A DNA stretch of 50,250 nucleotides from Ignavibacteriaceae bacterium (GCA_013042995.1 JABDPB010000052.1:1-50250); one strand, 5' to 3'; shown: positions 34,802 through 45,319, counted from the first letter of the stretch. Translations and numbers: made by a program. Notes: generated from the sequence alone by a model not told the origin.

Positions 34802-36547
34802 TTATTCATTTAAACGAAACTTATCAACTAGTTCAAATACACCATTTTTGTAACGAACAATATTTAAAAACTTGTTAATTCTGTTTTTGCCAATTGAAAT
34901 ATTGTTATGATATCCGATGCTTATAAGACCAGACATTATTTTTGATCTTATATTACTGCGTGTAGGTTCAATATTTCTAATTACGGTTAATAAATATTTT
35001 GCAGCATCGTATCCGTAGAGTATGTTACGGTTTATATCCCTTCCAGTTGTAGAGTTAAAATCAGAATTAAAATTATAGTAGTCATCACCCTGATAATCAA
35101 AAAAGTAATCCGTTGTAAATGTTAAATTATTGCTTAAGCTAAGCGAAGTTTCAAATCCTTTGGCAGTAAGCCAATCCTGATTACCGTAAATTGGAATGTT
35201 AAAATTGTTCTTAACGAATCCAGCTAAAATCATTGGCGCAACTGAGTTTTCACTTAGTGGAATATAGATTCCTTCAATCAAAATCGAATCAGCAACTATC
35301 CTCCCAATGTGTTCATCGAAAGATATGCTGCCCTCTTTATATGTCTCCTTACGAACAATTGTTCCCCCTAGTTTTTCAAACTCTGCTGCAAAATTTGCAG
35401 CGAGTGAAGGTGAATAACCTTCAATTGAATTCAAAATTGAAATTTTTCGTTTGTTTTCAACAAAGAAAAGATACTGAGCCATTACACTTCCGCGAATTGA
35501 AAAGGAAGGATTGGCCTGGAAAAAATTTTCACTAATGTGGGTAAGGTCATCATCTGTTGCGGTGGGAGATATTACGGGAATGTTATACGATTCAGATTCT
35601 TGTAATGTTGCTCTTACTTCATTGCTATAAATAGGACCGAGCACTGCTTTAATAGCAGCAATAGATGCAAACTCTGAAATGATTTTTTCAATTTCAGGTA
35701 GTTCACTTTTTGTATCACGAACAAGCAAACCAATTTTTTCTTCCCGTGTTTTATTGAATTCATGAACAGCATACTTTATCCCTTCTAAAATCTCAGCAGA
35801 CGTTTCAGATGTGTATTCACCTGTTGAATTGGTTTCGAGCGGGAGCATAACGCCGATAGCGACTTTTGTGCTGCTGTCAGTACTATAATCAAGTGGAGAA
35901 TCAAGTAACTGCTTTGCTTCAGAATATTCCTCTGAATTTGGATACCTGCCAATTAAATCATTCAAAGCACCTTTTGCTCCAAAAACATCATTTGATTTTA
36001 AAAGCACTTTCCCAATCTGAAGCAGAATAAAAGCTTTTACTTCATTGTTTGTAAATGAATCATAAAGTCGTTGCAATTGATTTTCATTTAAATAACTAAA
36101 AGCAACATCTTGTGCGATACTTTTAGCTTTATTTTTATATTCGATTGAAGAAGATAAATCAATAATTGAAGCTGCCTCACGAAAGGCAATGTAATAGTTA
36201 GCTTCTTCAAGATTATATTTTACGCGTAAAATCCTTATCTCATCTTCATAACTGCTATTCGGATATTTTTCTAAAAATCCTGTTAACACTTTTTTTGCAC
36301 TTTCAAAATTTTTCTGCTCAATAAATATTTTTGCTTTAAAGAATTCCGATGCAGTTGTTTTGGAATTGTAATCATTTTCATTTATAATTTTATCAAGTAT
36401 TACTAATGCTTGATCAAAATCTCCAGTACTATACATACTAACAGCTAAACGAAACTGCGAATTAATTGTACCGTCGGAATATGTTTGTGCAATAATGGAA
36501 ATTGAAAAGGTAAAAAGAGTAAAAATGAGAATAATATATTTATGCAT
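34802..36547 (-). CDS. Periplasmic TPR plus type 1 solute-binding-fold protein (LpoA/LppC-like)
   Basis: A 581-residue exported protein with a signal peptide (about 1-20, ending in IIAQ). TPR-like helical repeats fill about 25-215, followed by a periplasmic-binding-protein type 1 domain (VAIGVMLPLETNSTGEYTSE through FNIPIYGNQDW). This two-part layout is that of LpoA, the activator of penicillin-binding protein 1A, and of LivJ-like receptors with TPRs. An LpoA-like envelope role is inference. It has no lipobox, unlike LpoA. It overlaps the upstream TPR gene by 8 bp. Confidence 0.85.
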   Translation of the reverse strand: MHKYIILIFTLFTFSISIIAQTYSDGTINSQFRLAVSMYSTGDFDQALVILDKIINENDYNSKTTASEFFKAKIFIEQKNFESAKKVLTGFLEKYPNSSYEDEIRILRVKYNLEEANYYIAFREAASIIDLSSSIEYKNKAKSIAQDVAFSYLNENQLQRLYDSFTNNEVKAFILLQIGKVLLKSNDVFGAKGALNDLIGRYPNSEEYSEAKQLLDSPLDYSTDSSTKVAIGVMLPLETNSTGEYTSETSAEILEGIKYAVHEFNKTREEKIGLLVRDTKSELPEIEKIISEFASIAAIKAVLGPIYSNEVRATLQESESYNIPVISPTATDDDLTHISENFFQANPSFSIRGSVMAQYLFFVENKRKISILNSIEGYSPSLAANFAAEFEKLGGTIVRKETYKEGSISFDEHIGRIVADSILIEGIYIPLSENSVAPMILAGFVKNNFNIPIYGNQDWLTAKGFETSLSLSNNLTFTTDYFFDYQGDDYYNFNSDFNSTTGRDINRNILYGYDAAKYLLTVIRNIEPTRSNIRSKIMSGLISIGYHNNISIGKNRINKFLNIVRYKNGVFELVDKFRLNE

Positions 36548-37442
36548 CAGAAACTTTGGTTGAGTTTTTTATGTTTGAAAGTGACTTTATTCTTTTTGAT
36601 ATATCCGGATTTTCTGGGTGTAATTTCATGGCTTCATTCAAATGTTGTTCGGCTTCCAAAAATTTATTTTGCATTTGAAGAGTATCTGCCAAAGCTAAAT
36701 ATGTTTCAACTGCAACAGGTTTTTGAGATTGCATAAATTTAATTAAGTGGCTTTCAGCTTTTTCAAATTCTCCAACTTTAATATAAATTTTTCCTGCCCA
36801 TGAGTGCAATTCTTCTTCCTTTGAATTAACTCTTATAGCATATTCAATTGCCTTAATTGAATGAGAATACATTTTTTGTTTGAATAGAACTTTTGCTTTA
36901 ATAAAATGAAGCTCCCAAAAATCATTTAGCAGCAATTCGGCTTTGCTTATGTATTTAAGCGCACTATCTAAATTGTTAAAAAAATATTCAATTTTTGCTA
37001 AAAATAAATAAGCTTCATGAATAAGTTCCGGTTGCTCATCTGAAATGATAAATCGAAGCAAATGAATTTTTGCTAATTCTTGTTCTTCAAGATTAAAGTA
37101 AGCATGCGCAACTAGCAGCGATACTATCGGTTCTTCCTCAGGTGAAATATCTTTTAATACTTCAACTGTATCATACCAAAGCTTATTTCTAATAAACAAT
37201 CGTCCACTGCTTAACAGCAATTCAGTATTTTTAGGATTAAGTTTTATTCCTTGCTTAATAATTTCAACTGCTGAATCAACCTGCCCTGTTTTTTCGTAAA
37301 GTGTTGCAAGCCTTATAAATGCATCAATTAAATCAGGAAATTCTTTTAACAATGAATTATAAATTTGCATTGCATGCAAAATCTTACCGGTATTTTCAAA
37401 CTCAACAGCTTTTTTAATTTTATATTGTATGCTGTAGTCCAT
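36540..37442 (-). CDS. Cytoplasmic tetratricopeptide repeat protein
   Basis: A 300-residue protein composed almost wholly of TPR repeats, for example MQIYNSLLKEFPDLIDAFIR, AVEIIKQGIKLNPKNTELLL and EAEQHLNEAMKLHPENPDIS. No signal peptide or membrane segment is visible, so it is probably cytoplasmic. It lies between guaA (6 bp) and the LpoA-like gene (8-bp overlap). It probably acts as a scaffold; partners are unknown. Confidence 0.85.
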   Translation of the reverse strand: MDYSIQYKIKKAVEFENTGKILHAMQIYNSLLKEFPDLIDAFIRLATLYEKTGQVDSAVEIIKQGIKLNPKNTELLLSSGRLFIRNKLWYDTVEVLKDISPEEEPIVSLLVAHAYFNLEEQELAKIHLLRFIISDEQPELIHEAYLFLAKIEYFFNNLDSALKYISKAELLLNDFWELHFIKAKVLFKQKMYSHSIKAIEYAIRVNSKEEELHSWAGKIYIKVGEFEKAESHLIKFMQSQKPVAVETYLALADTLQMQNKFLEAEQHLNEAMKLHPENPDISKRIKSLSNIKNSTKVSDA

Positions 37443-37448
37443 AAATAT

Positions 37449-38996
37449 TTACTCCCACTCAATTGTAGCTGGAGGCTTGGAACTAACATCATAAACTACT
37501 CTATTAATGCCGCGAACCTTGTTAATAATTTTGTTAGCAACTTCTGATAAAAAATCGTGTTCGAAAGTAAACCAGTCTGCAGTCATTCCATCCTGAGAAG
37601 TAACAGCACGCAGCGCAAGCACAAATTCGTATGTACGGTTATCTCCCATAACACCAACAGTGCTTACAGGCAACAATACTGAAAACGCCTGCCAAATGCT
37701 GTTATATAATTTTTTTTCTTTAATTGAGGTTATAAAAATATCGTCTGCTTCACGTAAAATATCTAATTTTTCTATTGATAGTTCTCCTAAAACTCTCACT
37801 GCCAGACCAGGACCCGGAAATGGGTGCCGTCGTATAAACTCTTCCGGCACATTCAGTGTTTTCCCAACATCCCTTACTTCATCTTTAAATAATTCGCGGA
37901 ATGGTTCTATTAAATTTAAATTCATTTTTTCCGGCAACCCACCAACATTATGGTGAGTTTTAATGGTAGCCGATTTTCCCTTTACCGAAACAGATTCTAT
38001 TACATCTGGATATAAAGTGCCCTGAACCAAAAACTTAACACCTTTAATTTTTGAAGCTTCTTCTTCAAAAACCTCAATAAAAGTTAATCCGATAATTTTT
38101 CTTTTTTCTTCTGGATCTGATACTCCTTTTAGTTTATTTAAAAACTTTTCCGAAGCATCAACATGTACATAATTTAAATGCAGCTTATCTTCAAACAGCT
38201 TTCTTACTTTTTCGCTTTCATTTTTACGCATAAGTCCATTATCAATATGAACGCAGACCAAATCACCTTCAAATGCTTTTTGTACCAGTACTGCTGCAAC
38301 CGTAGAATCAACTCCGCCGCTCAATGCGCAGATTACTTTCGAATTACCAATTTGTTCACGAATTTCTTTTGATTTTTGTTCAATAAAATTTTTGGAAGTC
38401 CAATCGTCGTTACATTTGCAAATATCTATTACAAAATTTTTAAGTATTTTTTCTCCCTCTTCGGTATGAACAACTTCTGGGTGAAACTGCAAACCATAAA
38501 TTTTTTTAGAGGGATTTGAAACGACACACATAGGTGAGTGATCAGATTCACCAACAACTCTAAATCCGGGCGGCAGCTCAGTTAAATAATCACCATGGCT
38601 CATCCACACGACAGATGCATCTTCCACTCCACTTAAAATATCCAAATCATCAATTGTTCTTAAAATAGATTTACCATATTCCCTGTCAGTTGCAGGTTCA
38701 ACTTTTCCGTTAAAGGTTTTGCAAATCAACTGTAGACCGTAGCAAATTCCAAGTATGGGAATATTAATATTGAAAATTTCAGAATTAATTGCAGGGACAT
38801 CCTCATCGTACACACTCATCGGACCACCTGATAAAATTATTCCTCTTGGTTTTATTCTTTTTATATCCTCAATTGAAATTGTATGAGAATGAATTTCAGA
38901 ATATACCTTTGCTTCTCTAATTCGGCGTGCAATAAGTTGTGTGTACTGTGAACCGAAATCTAAGATTAATATTGTATCCCTTACGTGCATACTCAA
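37449..38996 (-). CDS. guaA: GMP synthase (glutamine-hydrolysing)
   Basis: A 515-residue two-domain enzyme converting XMP to GMP. The amidotransferase domain has [19 protein letters not shown], the nucleophile Cys in GICYGLQLI, and the QFHPEV catalytic His-Glu. The synthetase domain has the P-loop [12 protein letters not shown], and the C-terminal dimer region ends in [10 protein letters not shown], a hallmark. A strong terminator lies just upstream, so it starts its own transcript. Confidence 0.99.
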   Translation of the reverse strand: MSMHVRDTILILDFGSQYTQLIARRIREAKVYSEIHSHTISIEDIKRIKPRGIILSGGPMSVYDEDVPAINSEIFNINIPILGICYGLQLICKTFNGKVEPATDREYGKSILRTIDDLDILSGVEDASVVWMSHGDYLTELPPGFRVVGESDHSPMCVVSNPSKKIYGLQFHPEVVHTEEGEKILKNFVIDICKCNDDWTSKNFIEQKSKEIREQIGNSKVICALSGGVDSTVAAVLVQKAFEGDLVCVHIDNGLMRKNESEKVRKLFEDKLHLNYVHVDASEKFLNKLKGVSDPEEKRKIIGLTFIEVFEEEASKIKGVKFLVQGTLYPDVIESVSVKGKSATIKTHHNVGGLPEKMNLNLIEPFRELFKDEVRDVGKTLNVPEEFIRRHPFPGPGLAVRVLGELSIEKLDILREADDIFITSIKEKKLYNSIWQAFSVLLPVSTVGVMGDNRTYEFVLALRAVTSQDGMTADWFTFEHDFLSEVANKIINKVRGINRVVYDVSSKPPATIEWE

Positions 38997-39017
38997 TGAG
39001 CTAAATTAAAATGTTCT

Positions 39018-39050
39018 TAATAAAAAATAAAGCCCGTTGTGAAACGGGCA
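39018..39050 (-). terminator. Rho-independent terminator closing the efp-accB-accC-gcvH run
   Basis: GCCCGTT (39032-39038) and AACGGGC (39043-39049) form a perfect 7-bp stem with a 4-nt loop, followed on the minus strand by TTTATTTTTTAT. It lies 38 bp after the gcvH stop and before guaA. Confidence 0.9.
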
Positions 39051-39087
39051 CGATAAAAAGTAAAATTTAGTTTTTAATAATCATTAA

Positions 39088-39468
39088 TTACTGTCCAATT
39101 AGAGCTTTATAAGCTTCTGCATCAATCAAATCATCAAGATCGGTTGTGTTACTTAATTCTGCTTTGATCATCCATCCCTCGCCAAATGGATCCTCATTAA
39201 TTAACTCGGGGGAATCACTAAGTTTACTGTTTATTTCAATAAGCTTACCGCTAAAGGGACCGTAAAGATCGCTAACAGTTTTTACGGCTTCTATAGTTCC
39301 AAAGGATTTTCCTTTTGAAATTTCAGCAAGCCCCTCATCAATATCAACAAATACAACATCACCCAACTCCCCCTGAGCATATTCCGTAATGCCAACTGTT
39401 GCAACATTTCCCTCAACTTTAACCCATTCGTGATCATTTGTGTACTTTAAATTACCTGGAATGTTCAT
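39088..39468 (-). CDS. gcvH: Glycine cleavage system H protein
   Basis: The 126-residue lipoyl-carrier protein begins with KYTNDHEWVKVEGNVATVGI. The lipoylated Lys is in GTIEAVKTVSDLYGPFSG. It shuttles the aminomethyl arm between the P, T and L proteins and may also be a lipoate relay. No gcvP, gcvT or lipoate genes are in the window. It follows accC by 32 bp and precedes a strong terminator. Confidence 0.97.
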   Translation of the reverse strand: MNIPGNLKYTNDHEWVKVEGNVATVGITEYAQGELGDVVFVDIDEGLAEISKGKSFGTIEAVKTVSDLYGPFSGKLIEINSKLSDSPELINEDPFGEGWMIKAELSNTTDLDDLIDAEAYKALIGQ

Positions 39469-39500
39469 GTTTCCCTCAACTTTTATTCAAATTAAAATAT

Positions 39501-40841
39501 TTATGAATCAAATGTAAATGACTCTAAAAAGCTGGTATTAAAATCACCGCTTTTAAATTTATCATCTTCTAAAACTTTTAAATGAAATGGAATGGTAGTT
39601 TTTATACCTTCAACAATAAATTCTGTCAGGGCACGCTTTCCCCTGTTAATCGCATGCTCCCTATTTTTTCCCCAAACAATAAGCTTAGCAATCAGTGAAT
39701 CGTAATAAGGTGGAATTTGATAAGATTGATAAATATGCGAGTCCACACGAACGCCAAAACCACCAGGGAAATGCAGCGAAGATATTTTACCCGGTGAAGG
39801 TCTGAAATTATTATAAGGATCTTCTGCATTAATTCTGAATTCAATTGCATGACCCACAGGTTTCTTTGGTTTTGTTTCAATTTTTCCACCTGCAGCAACT
39901 AAAATTTGCTGTCTTATCAAATCAACTCCGTAAACAAGTTCAGTTACAGGATGCTCTACCTGTATACGTGTATTCATTTCCATAAAATAGAAGTTGCGGT
40001 GTTTGTCGAGCAGAAATTCAATTGTTCCTGCACCTTCATATTTTACAGATTTAGCACCATTTACTGCCGCATCGCCCATGGTATTTCTCAGTTCGGCATC
40101 AACTGCAGGTGAAGGAGATTCTTCAATTAACTTCTGATGACGGCGTTGAACAGAGCAATCTCTTTCCCCATAATGATATACATTTCCGTGCGCATCGCCC
40201 ATAACCTGAATTTCAATATGGCGTGGATTTTCTAAAAACTTTTCTATATATACATCAGCACTTCCAAAACCAGCTTCAGCTTCTGTTCGTGCCATTCGAA
40301 AAGCTTTATCAAATTCTTTTTCATTCCAAACAATTCGCATTCCTTTTCCACCGCCGCCCGCTGAGGCTTTAATAATTACAGGATATCCAATTTCTGATGC
40401 AATTTGTTTCCCTTCCTTCGTAGTTTCAATTACGCCATCGCTGCCGGGAATAACGGGCACACCATTTTTTTTCATCGTTTCTTTTGCAAAAGATTTATCC
40501 CCCATTGCACGGATCATATCTGGAGATGGGCCTATAAACTTAATGTTAGATTCAGAACAGATCTCAGAAAAGCTTGCATTTTCAGCAAGAAAACCGTAGC
40601 CAGGGTGAATTGCATCGGCACCTGTAACTTGTGCTGCTGAAATAATGGAGGGAATTTTCAAATAACTGTCTTTACCGAATGGAGGACCTACACAAACCGC
40701 TTCATCGGCAAATGTAACATGCAGTGAGTCTTTATCTGCTTCAGAAAAAATGGCAACTGTTTTTATGCCAAGCTCTTTACAACTTCTGATAACTCTGAGG
40801 GCTATCTCACCCCTGTTGGCAACTAAAACTTTTTGAAACAA
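39501..40841 (-). CDS. accC: Acetyl-CoA carboxylase, biotin carboxylase subunit
   Basis: A 446-residue ATP-grasp enzyme. It begins [20 protein letters not shown], and the glycine-rich ATP loop is [30 protein letters not shown] carries the catalytic Glu/Arg/Glu region. It carboxylates the biotin on AccB, whose gene is 25 bp upstream. Its length is standard for free-standing AccC. Confidence 0.99.
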   Translation of the reverse strand: MFQKVLVANRGEIALRVIRSCKELGIKTVAIFSEADKDSLHVTFADEAVCVGPPFGKDSYLKIPSIISAAQVTGADAIHPGYGFLAENASFSEICSESNIKFIGPSPDMIRAMGDKSFAKETMKKNGVPVIPGSDGVIETTKEGKQIASEIGYPVIIKASAGGGGKGMRIVWNEKEFDKAFRMARTEAEAGFGSADVYIEKFLENPRHIEIQVMGDAHGNVYHYGERDCSVQRRHQKLIEESPSPAVDAELRNTMGDAAVNGAKSVKYEGAGTIEFLLDKHRNFYFMEMNTRIQVEHPVTELVYGVDLIRQQILVAAGGKIETKPKKPVGHAIEFRINAEDPYNNFRPSPGKISSLHFPGGFGVRVDSHIYQSYQIPPYYDSLIAKLIVWGKNREHAINRGKRALTEFIVEGIKTTIPFHLKVLEDDKFKSGDFNTSFLESFTFDS

Positions 40842-40866
40842 ATTTATTCCAGAATGTATTTCTTTT

Positions 40867-41352
40867 TTAAGTTAATTCAATTAAAAATAATGGTTGATTA
40901 TATTCGACCGGTTTCCCATTCTCAGCTAATATTTTAATGATTTTTCCATTAACATCTGCTTCAATTTCGTTCATCAGTTTCATTGCTTCAACAATACAAA
41001 GTACACTACCTGGTGATACAGAAGTACCAACCTGCACAAAAGCATCATCATCCGGGGATGGTGCACCGTAAAATGTACCAACTATTGGTGATCGGATTTC
41101 ATGAAGATTTTTAGCAGTTTGTTCTTCCTCTTTAACGGATTCAATGGCTGCTTCTGGTATATTTTGAGCAGGAGGAGTTGCAGATACTATCTTTTGAACT
41201 TCAGATTCAGGAACTTGCATAGTAGAAATCATCTGCGAGTTTCTGATTTTCTTGGCAATTTTAATTTTAACACCATCCTGTTCAATCTCCAAATCAGTAA
41301 TCCCGCTGGTATCTACAATTTTTACTAGTCGTTTAATAAGATTTAAATCCAT
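40867..41352 (-). CDS. accB: Acetyl-CoA carboxylase, biotin carboxyl carrier protein
   Basis: A 161-residue carrier. The N-terminal dimerisation segment (1-35), a flexible linker (about 45-85) and the biotinyl domain are in the normal order. The biotinylated Lys is in [13 protein letters not shown]. It lies 17 bp after efp and 25 bp before accC, a classic arrangement. Confidence 0.98.
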   Translation of the reverse strand: MDLNLIKRLVKIVDTSGITDLEIEQDGVKIKIAKKIRNSQMISTMQVPESEVQKIVSATPPAQNIPEAAIESVKEEEQTAKNLHEIRSPIVGTFYGAPSPDDDAFVQVGTSVSPGSVLCIVEAMKLMNEIEADVNGKIIKILAENGKPVEYNQPLFLIELT

Positions 41353-41369
41353 TATTTAACCTTTATTAG

Positions 41370-41933
41370 TTAAGATTTTACTCGCTCTGCATATGCTCCT
41401 GTGCGTGTATCTACTTTGAGCAGGTCGCCTTCTTCAATAAAAAGAGGTACGTTTATCTGAATTCCGGTTTCAAGTTTTGCAGATTTAACCGCACCTGTGG
41501 CAGTATCACCTTTAAAACCCGGTTCAGTTTCAATTACTTTCAGGTAGGTGAATACAGGTATTTCAACTGAAATTATTTCTGTTTCGTTAAATAGAATATC
41601 AAGTTCTTCACTCTCTTTAAGGAAATTAACTCCATCACCAAGAAGTGAATTTGGAATGTTCATTTGTTCATAGGTTTCGCTATCCATACAAACTAAAGAA
41701 TCAGACTCCCGGTAAAGGTACTGAAATTTTTTTCTTTCAACTCTAACCGTATCAACTTTTTCGCCAGATCTGAAAGTATTATCTAAAACCTTACCTGTTT
41801 TAAGGTTTTTTAAAGTGCTTCTTACAAAAGCTCCACCTTTTCCAGGCTTAACATGCTGAAAGGAAACAATGCTGTATAAATCATTTTTGAATTTAATAAT
41901 TAATCCATTTCTAAAATCTGCTGTGCTTGCCAT
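41370..41933 (-). CDS. efp: Elongation factor P
   Basis: A 187-residue three-domain factor that rescues ribosomes stalled at polyproline stretches. The N-terminal KOW domain has SFQHVKPGKGGAFVRSTLKN, with K32 at the tip that is usually modified. The two OB domains follow, and the ending has TGIQINVPLFIEEGDLLKVDTRTGAY. No modification enzymes (EpmA/B, EarP, YmfI-like) are visible in the window, so the modification type is unknown. It is the first gene of the efp-accB-accC-gcvH run. Confidence 0.98.
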   Translation of the reverse strand: MASTADFRNGLIIKFKNDLYSIVSFQHVKPGKGGAFVRSTLKNLKTGKVLDNTFRSGEKVDTVRVERKKFQYLYRESDSLVCMDSETYEQMNIPNSLLGDGVNFLKESEELDILFNETEIISVEIPVFTYLKVIETEPGFKGDTATGAVKSAKLETGIQINVPLFIEEGDLLKVDTRTGAYAERVKS

Positions 41934-42038
41934 TTAATATCTTTGTTTGCTTTTGGTTTTAGCTTAAGTGAAAAAATTACTGTGCGATAAATTTAAATAA
42001 GTTTAGTTAAATTATTTAGAAAAATATAAAAATTTTCT

Positions 42039-42725
42039 TTATTGAATTTGTGCGAGGTATTTACTTACTTCGCGGCTTGCAGCAGAATTTGCATAGTCAT
42101 CTTTAATTTGATTAAACAAAGCTGCGGCTTCTTCTTCATTACCAATTTTAAGCTTGTAAATTCCAGCATTTAATAAATAGTTTGGATTTTCTGCATTCAG
42201 CTTAGATACTTTTGCTGCGCTAAAATATAATTCAGCAGCTTTTTCAAACTCACCAATTGATGCATAATGTCCGGCTTGCCCTGCCAGCGAAGCAGCTTTT
42301 AAATAATCTATACTGCCGCTGTAATCTTCATAATATTTAATCGCTTCTTCCTGATTTCCTACATAAGAGTAAGCATTTGCAAGATAAATTTTTGCCGTCT
42401 CTCCATTTTCTGTGCTACCATATTCTTCAACAATTTTTTTCAAACCAATAATGTTTGAACCCTGTCTACCTTCAATTGCTTCTAAATAGGATCCTTGCTC
42501 ATAAAGGGTTAGAACTCTTGATAGTTCTACTCCGGCTTTTAAATTATCTTCCGTTTTTTGATTTATGTAAAAATAAACAGCAGCAATGGCAACAACTGCA
42601 ATTGCACCGTATGTAAAAATTTTGTTTTTATATTCTTCATAAAAGTTGGTAGACTTATTTACAAACGTAACGAGCTTATCTTCTTTAAGTTCCTTTTTTG
42701 ATAGTTTTTTCTTTTTCTGAAGCAT
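42039..42725 (-). CDS. Membrane-anchored TPR protein (YfgM-like layout)
   Basis: A 228-residue protein with a very basic N-terminus, one membrane helix (IFTYGAIAVVAIAAVYFYI, about 35-55) and periplasmic TPR-like repeats (AKIYLANAYSYVGNQEEAIKYYEDY and similar). The layout matches YfgM-type SecYEG/BamB-associated proteins. It stands alone, 105 bp before efp, with no clear partner gene. Confidence 0.85.
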   Translation of the reverse strand: MLQKKKKLSKKELKEDKLVTFVNKSTNFYEEYKNKIFTYGAIAVVAIAAVYFYINQKTEDNLKAGVELSRVLTLYEQGSYLEAIEGRQGSNIIGLKKIVEEYGSTENGETAKIYLANAYSYVGNQEEAIKYYEDYSGSIDYLKAASLAGQAGHYASIGEFEKAAELYFSAAKVSKLNAENPNYLLNAGIYKLKIGNEEEAAALFNQIKDDYANSAASREVSKYLAQIQ

Positions 42726-42927
42726 TAAAAATCCCTATTAGTTAAATAATATTCTTAAAAATCCCAGTAAAAATAGTGTTTTTAGATACAATCTTCCATT
42801 AAAACTTGAACGCTCAGTAGGACTCCATTCTTTTTAACCAGAATCCAACGTTCTGTCCATAAGAACTATATGGGTGCAAAGAAAATAAAATTCTTAATAT
42901 AGCATTAGGAGAGCCTGAGAGACTCTC

Positions 42928-43977
42928 TTAGACACCGATTCGAATGTTGTTAGAATAAATCCAGGCTTTGCCAAAATAGTATATTTCCACCCTGTAAGCG
43001 CCATTTTCCTTAACTTTAAATTCCGCGGTCTTCGATTCCATTTTTGATACTAATTTACCATTTTGAATAAATCTTATTTCCGCCGACTGAACTGGTAAAG
43101 TGACATGCAAAATGGAATTATCTGAATATTTTATTGAATCACCCATATAATATTTTTTATTACCAACCTTTGCAAAAAATTTAAAGCCTTTTGAATCAGC
43201 ATGGTAATCGTTGGCAAAAAAACATTTACCATCTGCTAGCGCTTTAAGAATCATTGTTTTTGATTTATTCAACTTCTCTTTTGCATTGCCTCTCACCAAA
43301 GCTTTAGGTAAAAAAATGTGTGTTCGAATGGATTTGAAAAGAACTTTGTACGGAAAAATTTCCACCTCAAAAAAACCAAACAGGTTTTGCTTATGAGCAT
43401 GAGCATCCACTCCGCCAATCCCAACAACTTTTCTCCTAAGATTTAACTCATCCCAAAGCTTCAGAGTTTCTTCCGGCGGAGCAACTATTGAACGCAGAGG
43501 GTGAAGAAATGATTGGTATTTGTTTTGCTCGGTTAAATTTTCCATCCACTCAGACATATGATTCCAAATTTCAATACCATTAAAATCTTCGGAGTTCCAA
43601 GCAATCCAGGGATACGGAGGATGCTCCTTCATGTGGCTGCGCTTTTCATGCGGATGAGCAATAAATCCAATACCACCAGCTTCTTTTACTTTTTTTACAT
43701 ACTTTGCAGCTGCCATTCTTGTTGAATACGTTTCATTTATGCCAAAGGCTAGATAGTGATTTTTATTTTCTTTATCATTTATTTCACACCCAACAAGACA
43801 GAGTGTATTGCCGTACCACTTTTCAAAACCCTCTTTAAGTCCTCTTAAAGTGTTATGATCTGTAAGTAAGATAAAATCAAGCCCCACTTCATCTGCGTAT
43901 CCAGCAATTTCTGGTATTTCGCCTGTGCCATCGGAAAAAACAGAGTGTATATGTATTGCGCCTACGTATTCAATCAT
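42928..43977 (-). CDS. PHP domain metal-dependent hydrolase
   Basis: A 349-residue protein. The metal-site motifs of the polymerase/histidinol phosphatase family are present: AIHIHSVFSDGTG, LLTDHNT, the internal IAHPHE and GIGGVDAHAH. The C-terminal 80 residues look like a small beta-sandwich. It is likely a phosphoesterase of unknown substrate. The stop is followed by a short GAGAG/CTCTC palindrome that is too weak to call a terminator. Confidence 0.9.
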   Translation of the reverse strand: MIEYVGAIHIHSVFSDGTGEIPEIAGYADEVGLDFILLTDHNTLRGLKEGFEKWYGNTLCLVGCEINDKENKNHYLAFGINETYSTRMAAAKYVKKVKEAGGIGFIAHPHEKRSHMKEHPPYPWIAWNSEDFNGIEIWNHMSEWMENLTEQNKYQSFLHPLRSIVAPPEETLKLWDELNLRRKVVGIGGVDAHAHKQNLFGFFEVEIFPYKVLFKSIRTHIFLPKALVRGNAKEKLNKSKTMILKALADGKCFFANDYHADSKGFKFFAKVGNKKYYMGDSIKYSDNSILHVTLPVQSAEIRFIQNGKLVSKMESKTAEFKVKENGAYRVEIYYFGKAWIYSNNIRIGV

Positions 43978-44101
43978 AAAAAAAAGTTTTAATTTAATTT
44001 GAAATTAAGGAAGTATAGCAATTAACAAAAATGAGGAATTTTAGTACGTAAAGTCTTTTTTAAATTAACCTAAAAAACAGCTAAATTCAGTTGATTTTAT
44101 C

Positions 44102-44401
44102 TCAAATTAACTCACGAAGTGTTGTGTATTTTGTTGAGTGTTCTATTGCAAGTTCGCTTATTTTGTTGATTAGAATATTCAATCTTTCATCTTCATTGTC
44201 ATCAAAGTTTTCAAAAGCTTCTTCAGAAGAAAATAGATACTGCTCCTGAAATTGATTTGATTTACCTTTAACTTCATATACAATATAGCTCTCTAGTCCT
44301 TCAGCTTTAAGAAGATTTTTTAGTTCATTAATTGTTCGTAAATATTCGTCTTTTTTATCCTCTAAAATTTCATATTGAACTGAAAAAATTACCTTAGACA
44401 T
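44102..44401 (-). CDS. Hypothetical protein with ferredoxin-like (ABM-type) appearance
   Basis: A 99-residue protein with an alternating strand-helix pattern (KVIFSVQYEILEDKKDEYLRTINELK, then YIVYEVKGKSNQFQEQYLFS). This suggests a dimeric alpha-beta barrel of the ABM type, a weak inference. It follows dapF by 19 bp and is probably co-transcribed. It is not a recognised family. Confidence 0.65.
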   Translation of the reverse strand: MSKVIFSVQYEILEDKKDEYLRTINELKNLLKAEGLESYIVYEVKGKSNQFQEQYLFSSEEAFENFDDNEDERLNILINKISELAIEHSTKYTTLRELI

Positions 44402-44420
44402 TTAATCTCCATAAATTTAA

Positions 44421-45269
44421 CTAGTTGAATAAGTCAATCTCACCGGAAAAAACTATTTTTGCTGCCCCGGTTAAAGATACATTTTTTACTTTTTGATTTT
44501 CTATATCAAAATTTACAAATAAATTCTCATTCTCTTTAGTAATAATTTTTATCGGAGGACGCAATCCGTCTGTAACATAAGTAATAATAGCTGCTGCTAC
44601 TGATCCTGTTCCACAAGAAAGCGTTTCAGCTTCAACTCCTCTTTCGTACGATCTGATCTTGATTGCGCCATCAATAATTTTAACGAAATTAACATTTGTT
44701 CCTGAGGGTGCAAACTCAGGGAGATACCTTATTTCTCTTCCAATTGAATCAACAGGTAGATTATCGAGTGAATTAAAAAAATTAAAATTATTTTCCGGTT
44801 CATCAATTTTTATAACAACGTGTGGTGAACCTGTATCGACAAAATTTGCTTTAATTAATTGATCCGCTGCTTTTACTTTGAAGTTGTATTTAATTTTTTT
44901 TGGCGGATTAAGATTGAATTTCACATTGCCATCGGTTAATATTTCTCCACTAAATTCCTCATCATTCGATAAAAATTTTGCTGTGCTATTTTTTAATCTT
45001 CCGGATTTAGAAGCGAACAAAATTGCACAGCGTGCACCATTCGCACATAAGCTTCCCGTTGAGCCATCTGCGTTGTAATAATTCATTATAAAATCGTACT
45101 TAACTGAGTCGATCAAGGTAACTACTCCATCGGCACCAATTCCGTTTTTCCGATTACATAATTTAGACACCAAATCTCTTTCAATCTTTAAACCAGGATT
45201 TATAGTTTCGTCAATAAAAACAAAATCATTTCCGGTTCCACTCATTTTTGTGAAGGATATTTTTTTCAT
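44421..45269 (-). CDS. dapF: Diaminopimelate epimerase
   Basis: A 282-residue cofactor-independent epimerase making meso-diaminopimelate for lysine and peptidoglycan. The two catalytic Cys are in DGSTGSLCANGARCA and ETLSCGTGSVAAA. SFTKMSGTGNDFVFID at the N-terminus is diagnostic. It starts after a terminator that separates it from the TM2 gene and has a promoter-like sequence just upstream. Confidence 0.98.
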   Translation of the reverse strand: MKKISFTKMSGTGNDFVFIDETINPGLKIERDLVSKLCNRKNGIGADGVVTLIDSVKYDFIMNYYNADGSTGSLCANGARCAILFASKSGRLKNSTAKFLSNDEEFSGEILTDGNVKFNLNPPKKIKYNFKVKAADQLIKANFVDTGSPHVVIKIDEPENNFNFFNSLDNLPVDSIGREIRYLPEFAPSGTNVNFVKIIDGAIKIRSYERGVEAETLSCGTGSVAAAIITYVTDGLRPPIKIITKENENLFVNFDIENQKVKNVSLTGAAKIVFSGEIDLFN

Positions 45270-45319
45270 TTCAGTAAAGAAATTTACTTTAACAAAGAGT
45301 TGTTTGCAATAAAGTTTTT

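Noticed and set aside
42900..42926. GAGAG/CTCTC palindrome after the PHP gene
   Set aside because: The perfect core has no loop and there is no T-run, so a terminator or repeat call is not supported. Its slight similarity to the palindrome at 8-34 is too short to use.
42727..42927. Intergenic region of 200 bp with short direct repeat AAAAATCCC
   Set aside because: Two 9-nt copies and 5-bp stems are expected by chance in such AT-rich DNA; no RNA family signature was seen.
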